From NCBI RefSeq assembly GCF_001514285.1, contig NZ_KQ949025.1, positions 561,571-625,570 of the forward strand: a stretch of 64,000 bases of DNA, read 5' to 3'. This stretch comes from Streptomyces sp. DSM 15324. Its GTDB lineage: Bacteria; Actinomycetota; Actinomycetes; Streptomycetales; Streptomycetaceae. Below are positions 44,085 through 54,555 of this stretch, piece by piece. The translations under genes and the position numbers were made by a program. Position 1 is the stretch's first letter. The number at the start of each line of letters is the position of its first letter. The notes under the pieces are model-generated. The model worked only from the letters and a program-made list of their open reading frames with translations, did not search any database and was not told the origin of the DNA.

Positions 44085-44181
44085 GCGGCGGTCACGACGG
44101 GGGCGCGCACCGGTCCCTCACGTTCGGACAGACCGTGTCCGCGGAACGGACCCGCACAGTCCGGGTCACTACGCTGCTGCC

Positions 44182-44955
44182 ATGACAACGGCTCTCATCA
44201 CGGGTTCGACCGCGGGCATCGGCGCCGCGTTCGCCCGCAGACTGGCGGCGGACGGGCATGATCTCGTCCTCGTCGCCCGGGACACCAAGCGGCTGCGCGA
44301 GCAGGCGACCGAGTTGCACGACCGGCACGGCGTCGAGGCGCAGGTGCTGGTCGCCGATCTCGCCGCCGACGCGGGCATCGAGACGGTGGCTTCGCGGCTC
44401 GGCGACCGCAAGAACCCCGTCGACCTGTTGATCAACAACGCGGGCTTCGGCAACAAGGGCCGCTATCTCGACGTACCGATGGCCGACGAGCTGAAGATGC
44501 TCAAGGTGCACTGCGAGGCCGTGCTGCGGCTGACGTCGGCGGCGGTGACCTCGATGCGCGAGCGCGGGCGCGGCGGTGTGGTGAACGTGGCCTCGGTGGC
44601 GGCGTTCCTGCCGCGCGGGACGTACGGGGCGTCGAAGGCGTGGGTCGTGCAGTTCACGCAGGGTGCGGCGAAGGATCTGGCGGGCAGCGGCGTCCGGCTG
44701 ATGGCGCTCTGTCCGGGTCTCGTGCGCACGGAGTTCCACGAGCGGGCCGGGATGGGCACGGACAACGTCCCGGGCTGGATGTGGCTGGACGCGGACAAGC
44801 TGGTCGCGGCCGCGCTGGACGATCTGGCGCGCGGGAAGTCGCTGTCGATCCCCGACCCGCGCTACAAGACGCTGATGGGTCTGGTGAAGGTGACGCCGCG
44901 TGCCCTGCTGGGCGGGATCAGCTCCCGGACCGGGCGGAAGTACGGGCCTCAGTGA
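44182..44955 (+). CDS. Short-chain dehydrogenase/reductase
   Basis: 257 residues, classical SDR: cofactor motif TGSTAGIGAAFARRLA, NNAGFGNKG, catalytic Ser in VVNVASVAAF, and Tyr/Lys in YGASKAW. Arg/Lys after the glycine motif (VARDTKRLREQATEL) suggests NADP preference. Substrate is unknown. There is no Shine-Dalgarno sequence of note before ATG 44182, and the C terminus ends SSRTGRKYGPQ. It may be co-transcribed with the MOSC gene 97 bases upstream. Confidence 0.9.
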   Translation: MTTALITGSTAGIGAAFARRLAADGHDLVLVARDTKRLREQATELHDRHGVEAQVLVADLAADAGIETVASRLGDRKNPVDLLINNAGFGNKGRYLDVPMADELKMLKVHCEAVLRLTSAAVTSMRERGRGGVVNVASVAAFLPRGTYGASKAWVVQFTQGAAKDLAGSGVRLMALCPGLVRTEFHERAGMGTDNVPGWMWLDADKLVAAALDDLARGKSLSIPDPRYKTLMGLVKVTPRALLGGISSRTGRKYGPQ

Positions 44956-45045
44956 CCGGAGTCCCCGTACGCAGGTGACGTCGGCGCTCCGGTGGGAAAA
45001 TGGGCTTGTCAGAAGACCGGACCCAGGGGGACCGGAGGCGGCGTC

Positions 45046-45753
45046 ATGACATTCGTACAGCTCATCGACTGCAGGACCAGTCGGTTCGACGAGATGGACC
45101 GGCTGATGGACACATGGGTCGAGCAGACCAGGGGGAAGCGGACGGCGACGCACGCGGTGGTGGGCAAGGACCGCTCGGACGCGTCGCACTTCATCGAGAT
45201 CGTGGAGTTCCCCTCGTACGAGGAGGCGATGCGGAACTCGAATCTACCGGAGACCGACAAGATCTTCCGCGAGCTGGTGGCCCTGTGCGACGAGATGCCG
45301 ACGTTCACGGATCTGGACGTCGTACGGGACGAGAAGCTGTACGCGCAGACCGCGCGCCGGATGTTCGAGACGATCGCCACGCGGGGTGAACTGCCTCCGC
45401 TGGACGGTCTGATCGCCCAGGACTACCACGACCACGACCCGGCGAACGAGCAGGACACCATGGGGATGGACGCGATGCGGCGCGAGGTCTCCATGTGGCG
45501 CGAGGGCTTCGACTTCGCCTTCGAGATCGAGGACCAGATCGCGCAGGACGACCGGGTGTGCAACCGTTGGACCTGGCGCGGCACCCACAAGGGCGACTTC
45601 ATGGGCCTCGCGGCCACCGGCAAGCAGGTCACCATGACCGGGATGACCGTCTTCCGCTTCGACGCGGACGGAAGGATCGCCGAGGCCTGGTGGCAGTACG
45701 ACCGGCTGGGACTGATGGCCCAACTGGGCGCCCTGGACGAACTGGGGGGCTGA
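45046..45753 (+). CDS. Fusion of an ABM-like ferredoxin-fold domain and a SnoaL-like cyclase domain
   Basis: 235 residues with GGAGG eight bases before ATG 45046. The first 95 residues (FVQLIDCRTSRFDEMDRLMDTWVEQT ... SHFIEIVEFPSYEEAM) resemble a dimeric alpha-beta barrel of the antibiotic-biosynthesis monooxygenase type. Residues about 100-235 match a SnoaL-like ester-cyclase or limonene-epoxide hydrolase fold (LIAQDYHDHDPAN ... WTWRGTHKGDFMGLAATGKQVTMTGMTVFRFDADGRIAEAWWQYDRLGLMAQLG). Both are small cone folds used in polyketide tailoring, but no biosynthetic cluster is present, so the substrate is unknown. Confidence 0.82.
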   Translation: MTFVQLIDCRTSRFDEMDRLMDTWVEQTRGKRTATHAVVGKDRSDASHFIEIVEFPSYEEAMRNSNLPETDKIFRELVALCDEMPTFTDLDVVRDEKLYAQTARRMFETIATRGELPPLDGLIAQDYHDHDPANEQDTMGMDAMRREVSMWREGFDFAFEIEDQIAQDDRVCNRWTWRGTHKGDFMGLAATGKQVTMTGMTVFRFDADGRIAEAWWQYDRLGLMAQLGALDELGG

Positions 45754-45792
45754 TCCCGGCCCCCACCCGAACCGAAATCGCCCGCGAAGGGA

Positions 45793-45827
45793 GAAGCCCC
45801 CCGTTCCGCGACGGAACGGGGGGCTTC
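45793..45827. terminator. Strong bidirectional terminator between the SnoaL-type gene and groEL1
   Basis: GAAGCCCCCCGTTCCG (45793-45808), loop CGA, CGGAACGGGGGGCTTC (45812-45827): a perfect 16-bp stem. It lies 23 bases past the groEL1 stop codon and 40 past that of the convergent gene. Confidence 0.85.
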
Positions 45828-45850
45828 TTCGCGCGGGTGCGCGGGGTGCC

Positions 45851-47931
<2,081 letters not shown>

Positions 47932-48030
47932 GATCCGACCTCCCCCTTCGGAGATCTCACGGGGTTAACTGTCTGAGGTGGCGACCAGGTGGATCCGTCG
48001 TCGCGGGTGCCGGACCTGCCCGTCGCGTTG

Positions 48031-48057
48031 TTGGCACTCTCCAGTGGGGAGTGCCAG
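48031..48057 (-). promoter_or_regulatory. CIRCE element 1 (HrcA operator) of groES-groEL1
   Basis: TTGGCACTC (48031-48039), nine bases, GAGTGCCAG (48049-48057). It differs only slightly from consensus TTAGCACTC-N9-GAGTGCTAA and lies just downstream of the -10 region, where HrcA blocks transcription. Confidence 0.9.
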
Positions 48058-48064
48058 AGCCGAG

Positions 48065-48092
48065 ACTATGACCGCGATTAGCACTCGGTCAA
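48065..48092 (-). promoter_or_regulatory. groES-groEL1 promoter
   Basis: On the minus strand TTGACC (48092-48087), 16 bases, CATAGT (48070-48065). The -35 overlaps CIRCE 2 and the transcription start should fall at the edge of CIRCE 1. Confidence 0.7.
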
Positions 48093-48104
48093 GCGGACTG
48101 CTAA
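48078..48104 (-). promoter_or_regulatory. CIRCE element 2 (HrcA operator), one mismatch
   Basis: TTAGCACTC (48078-48086), nine bases, GACTGCTAA (48096-48104), a single difference from the inverted repeat. Two operators flanking one promoter suggest tight repression by HrcA. Confidence 0.85.
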
Positions 48105-48145
48105 TCCCCGTGGCGCGTCGGGACGATTTCCCGGCTCGCGCACCC

Positions 48146-48922
48146 CTACAGGTAGTCCTCCAGCCTCCCCACCGTCAGGCCCCTTTCCCGCAGCACCCGC
48201 AGCAGTGCCGTGGTCCGTTCGCGCAGGCTCGGGCCCGTGGACTCGTCCGGGTCGAGGGCGACGATGTCGCCGGGGCGCAGGCCGGGGGCGCCGTGCGGGT
48301 AGGTGAGCCCGGCGGGGCCCAGCGCGGCGCGCCACAGGACGACGGCCGTGATGCCGCAGTCGGCGGCGGCGCGCAGGGTGGTGGTGTCGTACGTGCCGTA
48401 GGGCGGGCGGAACAGGCGGGGGCGCACGCCGAAGCGGGCGTGGAGCTTGTCCTGCTGGCCGCAGATCTCGGCACGCTGGCCGGCGTACGGCAGTCCGCGC
48501 AGGGCCGCGTGGTCGAGGGTGTGGTTCTGGAGGGTCGCGCCGACGGAGCGCAGCCGGGCGAAGTGGCCGTAGCCGGGGCCGACCACGCTGTCGGTGAGGA
48601 ACACGCTGATGGGCAGGCGTCGTTCGCGGACCAGGTCGATGAAGCGGGGGTCGCGTTCGGCGCCGTCGTCGTAGGTGAGGAAGACGACCTTGTCGCGGGT
48701 GGGGACGCGGTCGACGACCGGCGGGAGGGGCTCCTGCCCGGAGCGGCCCGGGCGGCCGGTACCGCCGGGGCTGCCGGGGCTGCCCGGACCTTGGGAGAGG
48801 GGGCGCACCCGTTGGGCGGCCTTCTTGCCCAGGCGTTCGATCGGGTCGACGGACTGGGCGCAGCCGGTCAGCGTCGTCACCGCCAGCGCCAGGAGTACGG
48901 CGATCAGCGCACGCGTCCTCAC
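48146..48922 (-). CDS. Polysaccharide deacetylase lipoprotein (second of a coupled pair)
   Basis: 258 residues from GTG 48922, overlapping the previous gene's stop by four bases (GTGA). The signal peptide ends in the lipobox TLTGC, so it is a membrane-anchored lipoprotein. A Gly/Pro/Ser linker leads to a NodB/CE4-like domain: FLTYDDGAERDP (metal-binding Asp), NHTLDHAALRG (two His), RPPYGTYDT (the RPPYG motif). The C-terminal catalytic His region reads GDIVALDPDE, where many CE4 enzymes have a His, so activity may be altered. It probably removes acetyl groups from peptidoglycan or a related surface glycan. Confidence 0.86.
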   Translation of the reverse strand: MRTRALIAVLLALAVTTLTGCAQSVDPIERLGKKAAQRVRPLSQGPGSPGSPGGTGRPGRSGQEPLPPVVDRVPTRDKVVFLTYDDGAERDPRFIDLVRERRLPISVFLTDSVVGPGYGHFARLRSVGATLQNHTLDHAALRGLPYAGQRAEICGQQDKLHARFGVRPRLFRPPYGTYDTTTLRAAADCGITAVVLWRAALGPAGLTYPHGAPGLRPGDIVALDPDESTGPSLRERTTALLRVLRERGLTVGRLEDYL

Positions 48923-49851
48923 AGGTAGTCCTCCAGGCGGGCGACCGCGTACCCCTCGGCCGTGACCTTGTTCAGGAAGCGGCGGACCATGTCGGGCATG
49001 GTGCCCTGCCACTCGCCCCGGCCGCGGAAGTGGCTCAGGACGATGTCGCCGGGGTGGAGGTCGCGGTCCCCCTCGCGGTACTCCCAGTGGTCGACGAAGA
49101 CCTCCTCGTCCCACAGCGGGGCGTACCTCACCCCGCAGGCCTTCGCGGCGACCAGCGTGTCGCGGTCGTAAGTGCCGTAGGGCGGGCGGAAGAGGACGGG
49201 GCGCCTGCCGTAGCGCTCGCCGAGGACGGTCTGCATGCCGCAGATCTCGTGCTTCTGCCGCCGGTAGGACAGGCCGCGCAGGGAGGGGTGGTGGAGGGTG
49301 TGGTTGTTCAGGGTCACCCCGGCGGCCTGCATCTTCTTGAAGTACGGGTAGTCGTCGCTGATGAGGTAGTCGCTGAGGAAGGCGGTGTACGGGATCCTCA
49401 GCTCGCTCATCATCCGCAGGAACCGCGGGTCCTTCTCGGCGCCGTCGTCGATGGTGAGGAAGACGACCCGGTCCCGGGTGGGGACCGAGGTGAAGACGGG
49501 CGGGAGGCCGAGTTCCTCGTGGCCCCGCACCTCGAAGCCGTCCCGGGTGGTGATCCGGGGCTTCCTCGCGGGCGGGGGCGGCGGGGTGAGCGGGACCTGC
49601 TTCAGGCCCCAGCGCCGGGCGGCGGCGACCCGGGCCGTCTGCTCGGCGCGCAGCCGTTCCGCGTACGAGTGCAGTGCCCGGACCGGGGGCGCGGCCTCGC
49701 CTGCCTGCTGGCCGGGGGCCGGGGCACCGCCCTCACGGTCGCCGCCCTCGGCGCAGCCCGCCACGATCGCGGTGAGAACCAGGAGCGCGATGCCGCCGCG
49801 CAGCGCGGCCAGAGAAGCGCCCTTTTTGTCATTTTGTACGACTGCTCCCAT
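48919..49851 (-). CDS. Polysaccharide deacetylase lipoprotein (first of a coupled pair)
   Basis: 310 residues. N terminus MGAVVQNDKKGASLAALRGG, then a hydrophobic stretch and lipobox-like IVAGC. A helical spacer and proline-rich hinge precede the CE4/NodB domain: FLTIDDGAEKDP, NHTLHHPSLRG, RPPYGTYDRD, and GDIVLSHFRG, which has the C-terminal His that the downstream paralogue lacks. Both proteins end in GRLEDYL/ARLEDYL, so they arose by duplication. Predicted cell-surface deacetylase. Divergent from the methyltransferase gene. Confidence 0.88.
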   Translation of the reverse strand: MGAVVQNDKKGASLAALRGGIALLVLTAIVAGCAEGGDREGGAPAPGQQAGEAAPPVRALHSYAERLRAEQTARVAAARRWGLKQVPLTPPPPPARKPRITTRDGFEVRGHEELGLPPVFTSVPTRDRVVFLTIDDGAEKDPRFLRMMSELRIPYTAFLSDYLISDDYPYFKKMQAAGVTLNNHTLHHPSLRGLSYRRQKHEICGMQTVLGERYGRRPVLFRPPYGTYDRDTLVAAKACGVRYAPLWDEEVFVDHWEYREGDRDLHPGDIVLSHFRGRGEWQGTMPDMVRRFLNKVTAEGYAVARLEDYL

Positions 49852-49971
49852 GGCGCCGGATCTTCCCAGCCCCGTCCCCGCGCCCCGCCCCGACACCGCC
49901 GCCGGGGACCGACGGTCCCCCGACCGGCCCACACGGGCACCGCACCGGACCGACCCGCCCCCGGCCCGGCG

Positions 49972-51183
49972 ATGACCGACAATGACCCCGTGACCGACCT
50001 CGCCCCCCTCCTCACTCCCGAAGGCCTCGCTCTGCTCGACGCCGTGCGGGGGACCGACCCCTCCGACGAACTCGCGGTCGCCACCCGGCTGCGCCGGGAG
50101 CATCCCGCCGCGCTGGTGTCGGCGGCGCTCGGGCAGGCGCGGCTGCGGCAGCGGGCGGTGGCGAAGTTCGGGGCCGAGGACGCCGGGCGGATGTTCTTCA
50201 CGCCCCACGGGGTGGAGCAGTCGACGCGGGCGAGTGTGGCGGCGTACCGCGCCGGACGCCTCAAGGAGCTCGGCGTGACCTCGGTGGCCGACCTGTGCTG
50301 CGGGATCGGCGGCGACGCGATCGCGCTGGCCCGCGCGGGCATCCGGGTGCTGGCCGTGGACCGCGACCCGCTGACGGCGGCGGCCGCCCGGGCCAACGCC
50401 GAGGCGCTCGGACTCGCCGATCTGATCGACGTACGGGAGGCGGACGTCACCGAGGTGGACACCGCCGGCTTCGACGCCGTGTTCGTGGACCCCGCGCGGC
50501 GGGGCGGACGCGGGCGGATCTTCGACCCCGAGGCGTACTCCCCGCCGCTGTCCTGGGCGGTGGGCGCCGCCCTGGCCGCGCCCCGGGCCGCGCTGAAGAT
50601 CGCGCCCGGCGTACCGCACGAGGCGATCCCGGCCGAGGCCGAGGCGGAATGGATCTCGGACGGCGGGGACGTGAAGGAGGCGGTCCTGTGGTTCGGCACC
50701 GAGCCGGGGGCCGTGCGCGCGACACTGCTGCCGGGCCCGCGGACCCTGCGCGGCACCGGCCTGCCGAACCCGCACGTCCGGCCCCTCGGCCGCTATCTCT
50801 ACGAGCCCGACGGCGCCGTCATCCGCGCCCATCTGGTCGCGGAGGTGGCCCGGGAGCTGGACGGCGGGCTGGTCGACGAGACCATCGCGTACGTCACCGC
50901 CGACACCCTGCGACCGGTCCCCTATGCCACCGCCTACGAGATCACCGACCAACTCCCCTTCAACGTAAAGAAGTTGAAGGCGCTGCTGCGGGAGCGGGAG
51001 GTCGGGATCCTGACCGTGAAGAAGCGCGGCTCGGCCGTGGAGCCGGAGGAGCTGCGCCGCAAGGTGCTGCCGAAGGGACACGGGCCGCACGCGGTGACCG
51101 TGTTCCTCACCCGGGTGGCCGGGGCCCCGACGATGCTGCTCGGGAGCCCGGCTCCGGACGCCACCGCCGACGGCGCGTCCTGA
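49972..51183 (+). CDS. Class I SAM-dependent methyltransferase with THUMP-like domain
   Basis: 403 residues. A helical N-terminal region (about 1-95) precedes the Rossmann methyltransferase core: motif I VADLCCGIGGDAIALARAGIRVLAVDRD, FDAVFVDPARRGGRGR (the DPxR motif IV seen in RNA and small-molecule methyltransferases), and GGDVKEAVLWFG. The C-terminal part, ITDQLPFNVKKLKALLREREVGILTVKKRGSAVEPEELRRKV, is the THUMP-like RNA-binding region. It probably modifies RNA, but the base is unknown. ATG 49972 is used; GTG 49990 is an alternative. Confidence 0.85.
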   Translation: MTDNDPVTDLAPLLTPEGLALLDAVRGTDPSDELAVATRLRREHPAALVSAALGQARLRQRAVAKFGAEDAGRMFFTPHGVEQSTRASVAAYRAGRLKELGVTSVADLCCGIGGDAIALARAGIRVLAVDRDPLTAAAARANAEALGLADLIDVREADVTEVDTAGFDAVFVDPARRGGRGRIFDPEAYSPPLSWAVGAALAAPRAALKIAPGVPHEAIPAEAEAEWISDGGDVKEAVLWFGTEPGAVRATLLPGPRTLRGTGLPNPHVRPLGRYLYEPDGAVIRAHLVAEVARELDGGLVDETIAYVTADTLRPVPYATAYEITDQLPFNVKKLKALLREREVGILTVKKRGSAVEPEELRRKVLPKGHGPHAVTVFLTRVAGAPTMLLGSPAPDATADGAS

Positions 51184-51208
51184 GGCCGGGACCGGAACGG
51201 GGCGAGGG

Positions 51209-52558
51209 TCACGCCTCGCAGCCGGCCGCCCGGGCCAGCAGCAGCTCCCGCTCCCGTTCGTTGCGGGCCAGGGCCGCCGCCCGCTCGAACTCGGCCCGCG
51301 CCTCGGCCGTACGCCCGAGGCGCAGCAGGAGGTCGCCGCGGACGCTGGGCAGCAGGTGGTAGTCGCTCAGGGCGGATCCGGCGGCCAGGGTGTCGACGAT
51401 CTCCAGGGCGGGGCCCGGTCCGTCGGCCATGGAGACGGCGACCGCGCGGTTGAGTTCGACGACCGGGGACGGGGCGCGGGCGGCCAGCAGGGCGTAGAGG
51501 GTGGCGATGGCGGTCCAGTCGGTGTCCTCGTAGGTGGGGGCGTGGGCGTGGCAGGCGGCGATGGCGGCCTGGAGGGCGTACGGGCCCGGGGCCCCGGGGG
51601 AGGTGGCGCCGGCCCGGTCCAGGGCGGTGATGCCGCGGCCGATGAGCATGCGGTTCCAGCGGCGCCGGTTCTGGTCCTTCAGGAGGACGGGGGTGCCGTC
51701 GGGGGCGGTGCGGGCGGCGGTGCGGGCGGCCTGGAACTCCAGCAGGGAGACCAGGCCGTGCACCTCGGGCTCCTTGGGCATGAGCGCGGCGAGCTGCCGG
51801 GCCAGGCGCAGCGCGTCCTCGCACAGCGCGGGGCGCAGCCAGTCGTCGCCCGCGGTGGCCGCGTAGCCCTCGTTGAAGATCAGGTAGATGACGTCGAGGA
51901 CCGAGCCGAGCCGGGCCTCGCGGTCGGGGCCGTACGGCACCTCGAAGGCGATGTTCCGGGTGGCGAGGGTCCGCTTGGCCCGGACGACGCGCTGGGCGAC
52001 CGTGGGCTCGGGGACCAGGTAGGCGCGGGCGATCTCGGCCGTGGTCAGACCGCCGAGGAGGCGCAGGGTGAGGGCGGTGCGGGCCTCCGGGGACAGCACG
52101 GGGTGGCAGGTGGTGAAGACGAGCCGGAGCAGGTCGTCGTCGATGGCGTCCGGGTCCGGCGGTTCCTGCGGCGGGGGCGTGTCCTCCAGGGTGCGGCCGA
52201 TCTCCCGGAGCTTGCGGGCGTAGTTCTCCCGGCGGCGGACGAGGTCGACGGCGCGGTGGCGGGCGGCGGCGGTGAGCCAGGCGCCGGGCCGGTCGGGGAC
52301 GCCGTCCCCGGGCCACTGCTCCAGTGCGGCGACGAGGGCGTCCTGCGCGAGTTCCTCGGCGATGCCGACGTCCCGGACGACCCGGGTGACGGCGGCGACG
52401 ACCCGGGGGAACTCCAGGCGGAAGACGGTCTCGATGGCGGTCCGGGGGTCGACGGCGGTCCGGGGGCCGATGGCGGGCCGGGGCTCGACGGCGGGCTGTG
52501 GTTCCACAACCCACCATCGAACACCCTGCCCGCGGGTCCGCACAGCGGACGGGCTCAT
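51209..52558 (-). CDS. ECF42-type RNA polymerase sigma factor with C-terminal TPR-like extension
   Basis: 449 residues, translationally coupled to the upstream DGPF gene (ATGA overlap at 52555-52558). Sigma region 2 (FRLEFPRVVAAVTRVVRDVGIAEELAQDALVAALEQWP ... RPGAWLTAAARHRAVDLVRRRENYARK) and region 4 (LSPEARTALTLRLLGGLTTAEIARAYLVPEPTVAQRVVRAKRTL) are followed by about 250 residues of helical TPR-like extension (FNEGYAATAGDDWL ... LLPSVRGDLLLRLGRTAEARAEFERA), the hallmark of ECF42. The N terminus has degenerate repeats (EPQPAVEPRPAIGPRTAVDPRTA). No anti-sigma factor is encoded; the DGPF protein and the extension are thought to control these sigma factors. Confidence 0.88.
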   Translation of the reverse strand: MSPSAVRTRGQGVRWWVVEPQPAVEPRPAIGPRTAVDPRTAIETVFRLEFPRVVAAVTRVVRDVGIAEELAQDALVAALEQWPGDGVPDRPGAWLTAAARHRAVDLVRRRENYARKLREIGRTLEDTPPPQEPPDPDAIDDDLLRLVFTTCHPVLSPEARTALTLRLLGGLTTAEIARAYLVPEPTVAQRVVRAKRTLATRNIAFEVPYGPDREARLGSVLDVIYLIFNEGYAATAGDDWLRPALCEDALRLARQLAALMPKEPEVHGLVSLLEFQAARTAARTAPDGTPVLLKDQNRRRWNRMLIGRGITALDRAGATSPGAPGPYALQAAIAACHAHAPTYEDTDWTAIATLYALLAARAPSPVVELNRAVAVSMADGPGPALEIVDTLAAGSALSDYHLLPSVRGDLLLRLGRTAEARAEFERAAALARNERERELLLARAAGCEA

Positions 52559-52911
52559 CCCTCGGCGATCTCCCGCACCTCGCAGGTGACGGTCCAGAAC
52601 TCCTCGTGCGCCTTCAGGAACCGGGTGGCCCACTCGATGGCCTCGGCGCGGTCCTTGCACTGCATGATCGCGTACCCGCCGACGACCTCCTTGGCCTCGG
52701 TGAACGGCCCGTCGGTGACGGAGATCCGGCCGCCTTCCCAGTGCACCCGGGTGCCCTGCGCGGACGGCAGCAGCCCGGCGGTGTCGAGCATGACGCCGGC
52801 CTTGGTGACCTCCTCGATCAGCTCGCCCATCCGCTGCATCAGCTCGGGGCTGGGGCCCTCGGCGGGGACGGAGTTCTCATCGATCTTCACGAGCGACAGA
52901 TAGCGCGGCAT
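52555..52911 (-). CDS. DGPF/YCII-domain protein, partner of the ECF42 sigma factor
   Basis: 118 residues, a small ferredoxin-like alpha-beta protein starting MPRYLSLVKIDENSVPAEGPSPELMQRMGELIEEV and containing the family signature DGPFTEAKEVVGGYAI. DGPF proteins are genomically tied to ECF41/ECF42 sigma factors. GAGGAG precedes the ATG at 52911. It overlaps the sigma gene by four bases, so the two are made in fixed ratio. Confidence 0.88.
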   Translation of the reverse strand: MPRYLSLVKIDENSVPAEGPSPELMQRMGELIEEVTKAGVMLDTAGLLPSAQGTRVHWEGGRISVTDGPFTEAKEVVGGYAIMQCKDRAEAIEWATRFLKAHEEFWTVTCEVREIAEG

Positions 52912-53130
52912 GGTGGCTCCTCAGGGCTCACGGCGACCGGGTCCTTCCCGGCCTCTCACCCCTGCGTCGAACGGGGGACGGCCGGATCGACACCCTCGCC
53001 GAATTTTCCCGGAGATTTCTTCGGGGCGCGCGTCCGCGCAGGTGGGAGGGGGAGCACGGTGGGGCTGGTGCCGGTCCGGGCCGGCGGCCCGCAGCACGGG
53101 GGACCGCCGGCCCGGCCGGGACGGCGATGC

Positions 53131-54474
53131 TCAGCCCAGGGTCACCGTCGGCACAGGATTGCTGCCGCTCCAGCTCGCGTTGAACCCGAAGCTCACCGAA
53201 CCCCCGTCCGGCACGGTCCCGTTGTACGGGGCGTTCGCACAGGACACGGCCGCCCCCGACTGGGTGCAGGTGGCGTTCCAGGCCTGGGTGATCTGCTGCC
53301 CGGCGCCGTACGTCCAGGTCACCTTCCAGGACGACAGCGAGGCACCCGAGCAGGAGATCGTCACGTTCCCGGTGAATCCGGTGTTCCACTGACTGCCCAC
53401 GCCGTACGACGCCGTGCACCCGCCGGTCGGCGGGGGCGTACTCGTCCCGCCGAGCGCCTCCGCGATGCCGTAGTAGGCCGGTTTCGGCGCGTAGTTCCCG
53501 TCGTACGGCGTCGCCGCGCCCTGCCCCGGGAAGGTGCTCTCCACCCAGGAGTCGGAGTCGGCGAAGCCCCAGACGGTGAGGTTCACACAGCGCGCCACCG
53601 CCACGCAGGCGGCGGTGACGGCCTTGTAGTCGGCCTTCTGCTGGGCGAGTTTGGCGCTGTCGGAGGGCAGGTTCATCCGGATGTCCAGCTCGGTGATCGC
53701 CACGTCCACGCCGAGGTCGGCGAAGCGCTGGATGTTCTGCTGGAGCGTCGAGGGGACCTGCCCGAGGATGAGGTGCGCCTGGAGGCCGACCCCGTCGATC
53801 GGGACGCCCCGCTCCTTCAGCGACCTGACCAGGTTGTACAGGGCGGTCGACTTCGCGTTGACGCCCTCCACGTTGTAGTCGTTGACGTAGAGCTTCGCGG
53901 CCGGATCGGCGGCCCGCGCCCAGGTCAGCGCCTTCGCGATGTAGTCGGTGCCGAGGCCGTTGTACCAGAGGGTCGGGCGGTAGGTGCCGTCCTCGTTGAA
54001 GGGCTCGTTGACGACGTCCCAGGCGGCGATCTTCCCCTTGTAGCGGCCGACCTCGGTGCCGATGTGGTTCTGGAGCAGGGTGGTGAGCTGGGCCGGGGTC
54101 CAGCTGCCGTTGGTCAGCCAGTTCGGGTTCTGGTTGTGCCAGACCAGGGTGTGACCGCGCACCTGCTGGTTGTGCGCCTGGGCGAAGGCGACGATCTGGT
54201 CGGCCTCGGCCCAGTTGAAGGAGCCCTGGGCGGGCTCCACCGATTCCCATTTCATGGCGTTGCCGGGGGTCAGCGAGGAGAACTGCGCCCCGGCGAGGTC
54301 GCCGTAGGTGCCGGTGAGCTTGGAGCCGGTGACCGCCGTGCCGACGACCTTGCCCTTGGCGGCGCCGAGGTCGCGCAGGGGGGTGTCGGCCGCGTGGGCG
54401 GCGGGTGCCGTGAGCAGCAGCGCGAGGCCGGCCACGAGGGAGGTCAGGGACAGGCCTGTTCTCAGAGATCTCAT
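53131..54474 (-). CDS. Secreted endo-1,4-beta-xylanase, GH10 with C-terminal CBM2
   Basis: 447 residues. Signal peptide (MRSLRTGLSLTSLVAGLALLLTAPAAHA), GH10 barrel (about 35-325) with acid/base Glu in AWDVVNEPF and nucleophile Glu in VAITELDIR, HTLVWHNQNPNWL near the substrate cleft, then a short Pro/Thr/Gly linker and CBM2 (about 345-447, CTASYGVGSQWNTGFTGNVTI ... conserved Trp and terminal Cys). It cleaves internal xylan linkages outside the cell, and the CBM2 holds it on plant cell wall. GGAGG eight bases before ATG, with the operator CGAAAGTTTCG directly upstream of it. Member of the xylan module with the LacI and GH3 genes. Confidence 0.95.
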   Translation of the reverse strand: MRSLRTGLSLTSLVAGLALLLTAPAAHAADTPLRDLGAAKGKVVGTAVTGSKLTGTYGDLAGAQFSSLTPGNAMKWESVEPAQGSFNWAEADQIVAFAQAHNQQVRGHTLVWHNQNPNWLTNGSWTPAQLTTLLQNHIGTEVGRYKGKIAAWDVVNEPFNEDGTYRPTLWYNGLGTDYIAKALTWARAADPAAKLYVNDYNVEGVNAKSTALYNLVRSLKERGVPIDGVGLQAHLILGQVPSTLQQNIQRFADLGVDVAITELDIRMNLPSDSAKLAQQKADYKAVTAACVAVARCVNLTVWGFADSDSWVESTFPGQGAATPYDGNYAPKPAYYGIAEALGGTSTPPPTGGCTASYGVGSQWNTGFTGNVTISCSGASLSSWKVTWTYGAGQQITQAWNATCTQSGAAVSCANAPYNGTVPDGGSVSFGFNASWSGSNPVPTVTLG

Positions 54475-54485
54475 GCGGGTGCCTC

Positions 54486-54496
54486 CGAAAGTTTCG
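54486..54496. promoter_or_regulatory. Palindromic operator CGAAAGTTTCG upstream of the xylanase
   Basis: The 11-bp palindrome CGAAAGTTTCG (CGAAACTTTCG on the other strand) is known upstream of Streptomyces xylanase genes. It touches the ribosome binding site, so a bound LacI-type repressor would block transcription elongation or initiation. The LacI gene at 54556 is the natural candidate. Confidence 0.75.
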
Positions 54497-54555
54497 GCCG
54501 TGCAACCGATTGACTTCGGTGGAGTGTGGAGGCGCCCACCACACCCGTCAATACG

